A stretch of DNA of 64,000 nt from Pseudomonadota bacterium (lineage in GTDB: Bacteria > Pseudomonadota > Gammaproteobacteria > Steroidobacterales > Steroidobacteraceae), in the NCBI GenBank assembly GCA_018241525.1, contig JAFEDR010000011.1:744001-808000 (forward strand), read 5' to 3'. Shown piece by piece: positions 57,897-64,000 of the stretch (the stretch's first letter is position 1; each line of letters begins with the position of its first letter). The notes below the pieces were generated by a model, which saw only the letters and a list, made by a program, of their open reading frames with translations, had not been told where the DNA came from and searched no databases. Position numbers and translations under genes: made by a program.

Positions 57897-60074
57897 TCAG
57901 AGGGCCTCGAGGTTCGCGTATGCCAGCATCAGCACCTTGCGGCCGAGGCGCTCGAAGTTCACCTCGACCTGGGCGCCCTGGCCATGGCCATCGAGCCGCA
58001 GGATCACCCCTTCGCCGAAGCGCCCGTGGCGCACGCGCTGGCCGAGTCGCATGCCACCGGCCGCCGGCGCCGGCTCCTCGTAGCTCGCCGCGTTGGCCCG
58101 CGCCCGCGGCTGGTATACCGGCCGCGACACCTGCACGCGCGGACGGACCTCCTCGACGAGCTCGGGCGGCACCTCGGCGATGAAGCGCGACGGCGTGCCG
58201 AACTGGTCGACGCCGTGCAGGCGCCGCTGCTCGGCGTAGGTCAGGTACAGCCGGCGCATCGCCCGGGTGATGCCGACGTAGGCGAGCCGGCGTTCCTCCT
58301 CGAGCCCGCCGATGTCGGTGACCGAGCGCTGGTGCGGGAACAGGCCGTCCTCGAGGCCGCACAGGAACACCACCGGGAACTCCAGGCCCTTGGCGGAGTG
58401 CAGCGTCATCATCTGCACGCTGTCTTCCCATTCGCTCGCCTGGCCCTCGCCGCTCTCGAGCGCGGCGTGCGCCAGGAAGCTGTCGAGCGGCGCGAGCTCG
58501 CCGGTGTCCTCGGTCGAGAAGCCGCGCGCCGCCGAGACGAGCTCCTCGAGGTTCTCGACCCGCGCCTCGCCGCGCTCGCCCTTCTCCTTGCGGAAGTGCT
58601 CGAGCAGGCCCGCGCCGGCGATCACGCGGTCGACCTGGTCGTGCAGCGGCAGTCCCGTGCACTCGCGCGCCAGCCGCTCGACGAGCGCCAGGAAGCCGTG
58701 CATCGAGGCCGCGCCCTTCGGCCCGAGCGCGCCGCTCGCGATGCTGGACCCGGCCGCCTCCCACAGCGACAGCGCCTGATCGCGCGCGGTCTGGCGCAGG
58801 ATCTCGAGGCTCTTGGCGCCGATGCCGCGGGTCGGCAGGTTCACGACGCGCTCGAACGAGGCGTCGTCGCGGCGGTTGGAGATCAGCCGCAGGTAGGCGA
58901 GCGCATCCTTGATCTCGGCGCGCTCGAAGAACCGCAGGCCGCCATAGACGCGGTAGGGGATGCGCGCCGCGATCAGCGCCTCCTCGAGCACCCGCGACTG
59001 CGCGTTCGAGCGGTACAGCACGCCGCAGTCCTGGCGCCGTCCGCCCTGGCGGGTCCAGTCGCGGATCCGGTCGATGATGAAGTCGGCCTCGTCGCGCTCG
59101 TTGAAGGCCGCGTACACCCGGATCGGGTCGCCCCGCTCGCCGTCGGTCCACAGCGTCTTGCCCATCCTGCCGGCGTTGTGGCTGATCAGCGCGTTGGCGG
59201 CGTTCAGGATGGTGGCGCTCGAGCGATAGTTCTGCTCGAGGCGGAACACGGTCGTGCCCGGGAAGTCGCGCTGGAAGCGCTGGATGTTCTCGATGCGCGC
59301 GCCGCGCCAGCCGTAGATCGACTGGTCGTCGTCGCCGACCACGAACGGCAGGCTCTCCGGCCCGGCGAGCGCCTTGAGCCACAGATACTGGATCGCGTTC
59401 GTGTCCTGGAACTCGTCGACCAGCACGTGGCGGAAGCGGCGGCGGTAGTGGGCGATGAGCTCCGGCACGTCGCGCCACAGCTCGTAGGAGCGCAGCAGCA
59501 GCTCGGCGAAGTCGACCACGCCCGAGCGGCGGCAGGCGTCCTCGTAGGCCGCGTACACCTTGATCATCACGCGGCGCGTGCCGTCGCCGTCGTCGCTGAG
59601 CGCCTGCGGCCGCCGGCCCTCGTCCTTCTGCGCGTTGATGAAGTACTGCAGGTCCTTCGGCACCCAGCGGGTCTCGTCCAGCTCGAGCGCGCGCACCACC
59701 TTCTTGACGAGGCGCAGCTGGTCGTCGGAGTCGAGGATCTGGAAGGTCTGCGGCAGCCCCGCCTCGCGCCAGTGCAGCCGCAGCAGGCGATGGGCGAGGC
59801 CGTGGAAGGTGCCGATCCAGAGGGCCCCGCCCGGCACGTTCAGCAGCGACTCGATGCGACCGCGCATCTCGCCGGCGGCCTTGTTGGTGAAGGTCACCGC
59901 CAGGATCGAGTGCGGCGAGACCGCCTCCTGCGAGATCAGCCAGGCCACCCGGTGCACGAGCACGCGGGTCTTGCCGCTGCCGGCGCCGGCGAGCACCAGG
60001 ATCGGACCGGGAGGGGCGCTGACGACGGCGCGCTGCGCCTCGTTGAGGTGCGCGAGGAGGTCTTCGGGTTGCAC
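57897..60074 (-). CDS. uvrD: DNA helicase II UvrD
   Basis: A 725-residue superfamily 1A 3'-5' helicase acting in mismatch and nucleotide-excision repair. Motif I LAGAGSGKTRVLVHRVAWL, motif Ia AVTFTNKAAGEMRGRI, motif II VLVDEFQDTNAIQYLWLK, motif III VVGDDDQSIYGWRGA, motif IV QNYRSSATILN, motif V LHSAKGLEFPVVFLCG and motif VI VGITRAMRRLYLTYA are all present. The C-terminal Tudor-like domain (RLGQRVRHGRFGEGVILRLDG) is seen too. Start GTG 60074. N-terminus LLAHLNEAQRAVVSAPPGP is closest to UvrD rather than Rep. Confidence 0.95.
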   Translation of the reverse strand: MQPEDLLAHLNEAQRAVVSAPPGPILVLAGAGSGKTRVLVHRVAWLISQEAVSPHSILAVTFTNKAAGEMRGRIESLLNVPGGALWIGTFHGLAHRLLRLHWREAGLPQTFQILDSDDQLRLVKKVVRALELDETRWVPKDLQYFINAQKDEGRRPQALSDDGDGTRRVMIKVYAAYEDACRRSGVVDFAELLLRSYELWRDVPELIAHYRRRFRHVLVDEFQDTNAIQYLWLKALAGPESLPFVVGDDDQSIYGWRGARIENIQRFQRDFPGTTVFRLEQNYRSSATILNAANALISHNAGRMGKTLWTDGERGDPIRVYAAFNERDEADFIIDRIRDWTRQGGRRQDCGVLYRSNAQSRVLEEALIAARIPYRVYGGLRFFERAEIKDALAYLRLISNRRDDASFERVVNLPTRGIGAKSLEILRQTARDQALSLWEAAGSSIASGALGPKGAASMHGFLALVERLARECTGLPLHDQVDRVIAGAGLLEHFRKEKGERGEARVENLEELVSAARGFSTEDTGELAPLDSFLAHAALESGEGQASEWEDSVQMMTLHSAKGLEFPVVFLCGLEDGLFPHQRSVTDIGGLEEERRLAYVGITRAMRRLYLTYAEQRRLHGVDQFGTPSRFIAEVPPELVEEVRPRVQVSRPVYQPRARANAASYEEPAPAAGGMRLGQRVRHGRFGEGVILRLDGHGQGAQVEVNFERLGRKVLMLAYANLEAL

Positions 60075-60084
60075 GGCCGCGATT

Positions 60085-61167
60085 CTATCGGCTCGCGAGC
60101 GACTCGTCTGCGAAGCGGGTGAGCGCCACGAGCAGCGAAATGAGGATCGGGCCCAGGAACATCCCGACCATGCCGAACGCCGCGAGGCCGCCGAGCACGC
60201 CGACGAACACCGCGAGCGTCGGCACCTCCGAGCGGCCCGAGATCAGCAGCGGACGCAGCAGGTTGTCGGCGAGCCCGACGATCAGCGTGCCCCAGATCAG
60301 CAGGAACACGCCCGCGCCGGTGTGGCCGGCGAGCAGCAACCAGGCCGCGCCCGGGCCCCAGACGAACGCGGTGCCGCCGACCGGCAGCACCGACAGCACC
60401 GCCGCGGCGACCCCGAAGACCACCGGCGAGGGCAGGCCGACCAGCGCGAAGCCGACCGCCACCGACACGCCCTGCAGGGCCGAGGTGGCGAGCGTGCCGA
60501 AGACGACCGCGCGCGTCACGTCGCCAAGGTGGTGGGCGAGCCGCTCCGTGTGCCGCGCCTCGAGGGGCACGAGGCCGAGCGCGGCGCCGTACATCGCGCG
60601 GCCGTCGCGCAGCACGAAGAACAGCAGGAACATCATGATCGTGAAGCTCGCGACCGTGCCGAGCGCGCCCAGGAACGCGCGCCCGCCGAGCGTCGCGAGC
60701 GGCTGCAGCATCTGCTCGGCGCCCGCCACCAGCCAGCCGCGCAGCTGGTCCGCCGAGATCGCGAGGTGCGACTCGGCCCACTCGATCGCATGCTGCGCGG
60801 CGGGCAGGTCCGCGAGGTCGCTGAGCGAGTGGATGCGCAGCTCCGCGACCAGCCGCTGCAGCGCGGCGATGAGTCCGCCGAGCTCGTTGGCGAAGGCCCC
60901 GCCGATCAGCGTCAGCGGACCGATGAAGAGCAGGAAGGTCAGCGCCGTCAGCGTCAGCGCGGCGAGCCCCGCCCGGCCCCGCCAGAGCCGCGTCAGCCGC
61001 CGCTGCAGCGGGAACATCAGGTAGCCGAGCACCACCGCCCAGGCGAACGGCGCCATGAACGGCTCGACTACGCGATACAGCAGCAGCCCGACGACCGCGA
61101 GCGCCACCAGCGCGAAGGCGCGCCGGTAGAAGGAGAGGTCACGGTCGTCGTCGCGGGGCCCGGGCAT
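60085..61167 (-). CDS. AI-2E/PerM-family permease
   Basis: A 360-residue membrane protein with about eight helices. FYRRAFALVALAVVGLLLYRV and VVLGYLMFPLQRRLTRLW at the N-terminus and GLPSPVVFGVAAAVLSVLPVGGTAFVWGPGA near the C-terminus, with ADNLLRPLLISGRSEVPTLAVFVGVLGGLAAFG, are typical of this family, often called PerM or TqsA-like. Members may export AI-2 or act as Na+/H+ antiporters; no assignment is safe. ATG 61167 has GAGGA upstream; a longer start at 61212 would nearly meet the divergent acetate kinase start. The 3' end is 10 bp from uvrD. Confidence 0.9.
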   Translation of the reverse strand: MPGPRDDDRDLSFYRRAFALVALAVVGLLLYRVVEPFMAPFAWAVVLGYLMFPLQRRLTRLWRGRAGLAALTLTALTFLLFIGPLTLIGGAFANELGGLIAALQRLVAELRIHSLSDLADLPAAQHAIEWAESHLAISADQLRGWLVAGAEQMLQPLATLGGRAFLGALGTVASFTIMMFLLFFVLRDGRAMYGAALGLVPLEARHTERLAHHLGDVTRAVVFGTLATSALQGVSVAVGFALVGLPSPVVFGVAAAVLSVLPVGGTAFVWGPGAAWLLLAGHTGAGVFLLIWGTLIVGLADNLLRPLLISGRSEVPTLAVFVGVLGGLAAFGMVGMFLGPILISLLVALTRFADESLASR

Positions 61168-61217
61168 CCGCGTGTTCCTCGATGGAGGCGGTCGCGGAGC
61201 CGATGCTAGCATCGCGC

Positions 61218-63017
61218 ATGGCCACCGCCGTGCTCGTCCTCAACTGCGGCAGCTCCTCGCTGAAGGCCGCGCTCCTCGACGGCAGCGGCAGGCGCCTGAC
61301 CGGCCTCGAGATCGAGGGGCTCGGCCTGCGGCCCCGGCTCCGCATCGGCGGCGAGAGCCGCGAGGTCGACGCCGCCGGGCCGGCGGCTGCGGTGCGGCTC
61401 GCGCTCGACGAGCTCGCGGCCCGCGGTGCGCCACCGGGCGCGTACGCCGCCGTCGGCCACCGCATCGTGCACGGCGGCGAGCGCTTCACCGCCCCGGTCG
61501 CGATCGACGACGCGGTCGCGGCCGAGCTCGCGGCGCTCGGCCCGCTGGCACCGCTGCACAATCCGCCCGCGCTCGAGGGTCTGGCCGCCGCCCGCGAACG
61601 CCTGCCGGCGCTGCCGCACGTCGCGGTGTTCGACACCGCCTTCCACGCCACCCTGCCGCGGCGCGCCCGCGAGTACGCGCTGCCGCGCGAGCTCGCGGCG
61701 CGCCTCGGGCTGCGACGCTACGGCTTCCACGGCACCAGCCACGCCCACGTGGCGGGAGTGGCCGCGGGCTGGCTGCGCCGGCCGCTCGAGGAGCTGCGCC
61801 TCGTGACCTGCCACCTCGGTGCCGGCGCCAGCGTCACCGCGGTCGAGTTCGGCCGCAGCGTCGAGACCAGCATGGGCTATACGCCGCTCGAGGGGCTGGT
61901 GATGGCGACGCGCTCGGGCGACCTCGACCCGGGCGTGGTGCTCGCGCTGCTGCGCGAGGGCCGCTCGGTCGAGGAGCTCGATCGGCTGCTGAACCGGGAG
62001 TCGGGGCTCGTGGGCCTGGCGGGCACCGCCGACATGCGCGAGGTCGAGGCGCGCGCCCGCGCCGGCGACGACGGCTGCCGGCTGGCGCTGCAGGTCTATG
62101 CGCACCGCGCGCGCAAGTACGTCGGCGCCTACGCTGCGGTCATGGGCGGCGTCGACGCGATCGTGTTTACCGCCGGCGTCGGCCAGAACAGCGCCCTGCT
62201 GCGCAGCCGGATCGCGCAGCGGCTCGAGTTCCTGGGCGCGCTGCTCGACGACGACCGCAATCGCGATGCGCGGGTCGGGACCGAGCAGCCGGTGGCCGAG
62301 ATCTCGGCGCCGGAGTCGCGCTGCCGGCTGCTGGTGGTCGCGACCGACGAGGAGGCGGCGATCGCCGCCGCGGTGCGTCGCCTGATCGGCGGCCACCACG
62401 CGGTGAAGTCGGGCGCGCGAATCCCGATCGCGGTCTCCGGGCGCCACGTGCACCTGACCCGGGCGAGCGTCGAGGCGTTGTTCGGTCCCGGCCACGTGCT
62501 CGGTCACGCCCGCGAGATCTCGCAGCCCGGCCAGTTTGCGGCCGCCGAGACGGTCACGCTGGTCGGGCCGCACGGCCGGATCGAGCACGTGCGCATCGTC
62601 GGGCCCGAGCGCCAGGCCGACCAGGTCGAGATCTCGCGCACCGACGAGTTCGTGCTCGGCGTCGATGCGCCGGTGCGCGAGTCGGGCGATCTCGCGCACA
62701 CGCCCGGCATCCGCATCGAGGGGCCGCGCGGCGTGGTCACGACCGCCGGCGGCGTGATCTGCGCGCTGCGCCACATCCACATGACGACGCGCGACGCCGC
62801 TGCGCTCGGCGTCGAGGACGGCGACGACGTCGACGTGCGCGTCGATTGCGGCGGGCGCAGCCTGACCTTCGGCGCCGTGCGCGTGCGGGTGCGCGACGAC
62901 TACCGGCTCGAGATGCACGTCGACACGGACGAGGCGAACGCCGCCGGCATCGGGCCCGGCTCGGAAGGCGTGCTGGAGGCGGTCGAGGCGAGCGCCCGGG
63001 TCGTGCGGCGCGACTGA
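61218..63017 (+). CDS. Acetate kinase-PduL phosphotransacylase fusion
   Basis: A 599-residue natural fusion. Residues 1-~392 are an acetate/propionate kinase: VLNCGSSSLKAALL, GHRIVHGG with the catalytic Arg, FDTAFHATLP, GFHGTSHAHV, ETSMGYTPLEGLVMATRSGDLDPG, FTAGVGQNSALLR and the C-terminal VATDEEAAIA. Residues ~400-597 are a complete PduL-type phosphotransacylase: IPIAVSGRHVHLTRASVEALFG (with zinc-binding His pair), LAHTPGIRIEGPRGVV, CALRHIHMTTRDAAALGVEDGD and LEMHVDTDEANAAG. PduL converts acyl-CoA to acyl-phosphate and the kinase makes ATP and acetate, so both steps of the overflow pathway are in one chain. No encapsulation signal peptide is evident. ATG 61218; divergent from the PerM gene (50 bp). 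Confidence 0.95.
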   Translation: MATAVLVLNCGSSSLKAALLDGSGRRLTGLEIEGLGLRPRLRIGGESREVDAAGPAAAVRLALDELAARGAPPGAYAAVGHRIVHGGERFTAPVAIDDAVAAELAALGPLAPLHNPPALEGLAAARERLPALPHVAVFDTAFHATLPRRAREYALPRELAARLGLRRYGFHGTSHAHVAGVAAGWLRRPLEELRLVTCHLGAGASVTAVEFGRSVETSMGYTPLEGLVMATRSGDLDPGVVLALLREGRSVEELDRLLNRESGLVGLAGTADMREVEARARAGDDGCRLALQVYAHRARKYVGAYAAVMGGVDAIVFTAGVGQNSALLRSRIAQRLEFLGALLDDDRNRDARVGTEQPVAEISAPESRCRLLVVATDEEAAIAAAVRRLIGGHHAVKSGARIPIAVSGRHVHLTRASVEALFGPGHVLGHAREISQPGQFAAAETVTLVGPHGRIEHVRIVGPERQADQVEISRTDEFVLGVDAPVRESGDLAHTPGIRIEGPRGVVTTAGGVICALRHIHMTTRDAAALGVEDGDDVDVRVDCGGRSLTFGAVRVRVRDDYRLEMHVDTDEANAAGIGPGSEGVLEAVEASARVVRRD

Positions 63018-63040
63018 CGGCGCGACTTACCGCGCGCGGC

Positions 63041-63316
63041 TCAGCTCAGGTCGTAGAGCCGCGAGTCGTGCGCCAGCAGCTCGACCTCGTCGGCGACTTC
63101 GCGGCAGCGCTGGCGCGCCTGGGCGAGACGCAGCTGCGCGACGATGAAGTCGGGGTCATCGCGCCCGGCGCAGCCGCGCAGCGCGTGGTAGCCGGTCAGT
63201 GCCGCCGCGAGCCGCTCGTTGGCGATGCGCCAGCGGCGCTCGAGGGCGCGATAGCGGGCGTCGTCCTCGCGCTCGAGGTCGTTCGCCGCGGCCAACCACT
63301 CGAGTTCGTAGCCCAT
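63041..63316 (-). CDS. Small alpha-helical protein of unknown function
   Basis: A 91-residue, highly charged, probably all-helical protein (YELEWLAAANDLEREDD, YRALERRWRIANERLAAAL, FIVAQLRLAQARQRCREVADEVELL). No family recognised. ATG 63316 is preferred to an upstream in-frame start. It lies between the AckA-PduL fusion and the HIT gene and may be a minor helper, but the open frame could also be spurious, as long ones exist throughout this DNA. Confidence 0.5.
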   Translation of the reverse strand: MGYELEWLAAANDLEREDDARYRALERRWRIANERLAAALTGYHALRGCAGRDDPDFIVAQLRLAQARQRCREVADEVELLAHDSRLYDLS

Positions 63317-63381
63317 GCACAGAGCCTCGCGGCTGCACATGACGCGCGGACGACTGGCCGGTGACAATCGCGTGACGGGCG

Positions 63382-63804
63382 TCAGCCGCCGAGCGCGGCC
63401 CGGATGCGCGCCGCGTGCGCCTCGAGCACCAGCGGGTCGGCCTTGTCGCGCGCGTGCGGCCGCCAGGCGCCGGCGGTGTAGACCGGGATCACGTGGAAGT
63501 GCAGGTGGAACACGGTCTGGCCCGCGGTCTGGCCGTTGAACTGCGTGACCACGACGCCCGGCGCCGAGAACGCGCGCTGCACCGCTCGCGCGACGCGCTG
63601 CGTGGTGCGGATTGCCGCAGCCACCGACTCCGGCGCAGTCTCGAACAGGTTCTCGCCGGCGACCTTCGGTATCACCAGCGTGTGGCCGTCGGACTGCGGC
63701 ATGATGTCCATGAAGGCGAGCGTCTCGGCGTCCTCGAACACCTTCACGCAAGGGATCTCGCCGCGCACCATGCGCGCGAAGATGTTGTTCGGGTCGTATG
63801 CCAT
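63382..63804 (-). CDS. HIT-family nucleotide-binding protein
   Basis: A 140-residue histidine-triad hydrolase or transferase. The HIT motif is FHLHFHVIPVY (His-x-His-x-His) with preceding QFNGQTAGQTVFHLH; the N-terminus NNIFARMVRGEIPCVKVFEDAETLAFMDIMPQ is typical of Hint/HIT proteins. Hint enzymes hydrolyse adenosine phosphoramidates. ATG 63804. Adjacent to the truncated YpfJ-type gene. Confidence 0.93.
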   Translation of the reverse strand: MAYDPNNIFARMVRGEIPCVKVFEDAETLAFMDIMPQSDGHTLVIPKVAGENLFETAPESVAAAIRTTQRVARAVQRAFSAPGVVVTQFNGQTAGQTVFHLHFHVIPVYTAGAWRPHARDKADPLVLEAHAARIRAALGG

Positions 63805-63819
63805 CGGCCGGGCCTCCGC

Positions 63820-64000
63820 TCAGAGCTCGCGCGCGCGGAACGTATCGCAACCGGCCAGTCCGCCGCCCTCGAGGCCGCGCCGGAACCAGCGCATGCGCTG
63901 CTCGGAGCTGCCGTGCGTGAAGGAATCGGGCGTCACGTAGCCGCGCGCCGCGCGCTGCGGCCGATCATCGCCGACCGCGCTCGCGGCGCGCAACGCGGCG
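63820..64000 (-). CDS. YpfJ-type neutral zinc metallopeptidase (C-terminal part only)
   Basis: The end of a gene running beyond the window on the minus strand; about 59 residues plus the stop (TGA, 63822-63820) are present. The C-terminal sequence GYVTPDSFTHGSSEQRMRW, then FRRGLEGGGLAGCDTF, is the conserved tail of YpfJ/KPN_02809-type putative neutral zinc metallopeptidases (PDSFTHG...QR..WF..G...G....CDTF). The HEXGH zinc site would be further upstream, outside. Substrate unknown. Confidence 0.85.
   Translation of the reverse strand, partial: AALRAASAVGDDRPQRAARGYVTPDSFTHGSSEQRMRWFRRGLEGGGLAGCDTFRAREL

Noticed and set aside
54981..60122. A continuous 1713-codon open frame on the plus strand opposite trkH, trkA and uvrD
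   Set aside because: It is antisense to three well-conserved genes, has low-complexity Arg/Ala/His/Gln-rich translation and no recognisable motif; high GC content depletes stop codons.

Overview
The window is very GC-rich and contiguous, and its gene order points to a gammaproteobacterium, probably from a high-GC lineage related to Xanthomonadales, Nevskiales or Steroidobacterales. The evidence is dnaA-dnaN-recF-gyrB at the left end, plsC and glyS-glyQ close behind as in Pseudomonas, SecB and the yibN-grxC-secB-gpsA order known from enterics, E. coli-type glnA with ntrB-ntrC, tetrameric GlyQS and UvrD. The genus cannot be named from sequence alone.

Layout. 0-7 kb: replication block (dnaA 3' end, dnaN, recF, gyrB), with two parS-like ParB sites inside recF, DnaA-box-like sites, and a GyrB carrying a 578-residue intein with a LAGLIDADG endonuclease and an embedded Cro/C1-type helix-turn-helix. 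A broken SEC-C gene follows. 7.3-13 kb: a small ArsR-like regulator operon with a probable operator, an M13 metallopeptidase, a YfcG-like glutathione transferase, NADH dehydrogenase II and PlsC. 13.5-19 kb: a lipoprotein, glyS-glyQ and an acyl-CoA ligase. 18.8-23.7 kb: a nitrogen module in which two NtrC palindromes 32 bp apart and a sigma-54 promoter precede glnA, followed by a DUF4124 gene, ntrB and ntrC. 23.7-31 kb: cytochrome P460, a GlxA-type regulator, FadD, an MscS channel, a diheme cytochrome c, a dihydroorotate dehydrogenase and TrmL. 30.9-34.5 kb: gpsA, secB, grxC, rhodanese and divergent envC. 34.6-41.6 kb: two c-di-GMP proteins, MAPEG, an SRPBCC protein, an amidohydrolase-fold protein without its metal histidines, a small membrane protein and an EamA exporter. 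41.7-49.4 kb: a large DUF4382-type lipoprotein, OPT and POT oligopeptide transporters, tatABC and dtd. 49.4-49.7 kb: an AT-rich island unlike everything around it. 49.8-54.9 kb: a LytS/LytTR two-component pair, a tandem universal stress protein, class I fumarase and a pilin-like protein. 55-64 kb: TrkH-TrkA potassium uptake, UvrD, a PerM-type permease, an acetate kinase-PduL fusion, a small unknown protein, a HIT protein and the C-terminus of a YpfJ-type metallopeptidase.

Most genes are core housekeeping. The least ordinary items are the GyrB intein with its internal helix-turn-helix, the one-polypeptide AckA-PduL acetate pathway, the amidohydrolase-like protein lacking metal ligands, the AT-rich island, and the well-preserved NtrC/sigma-54 control region of glnA. 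No rRNA, tRNA, CRISPR array or intact insertion sequence was recognised.
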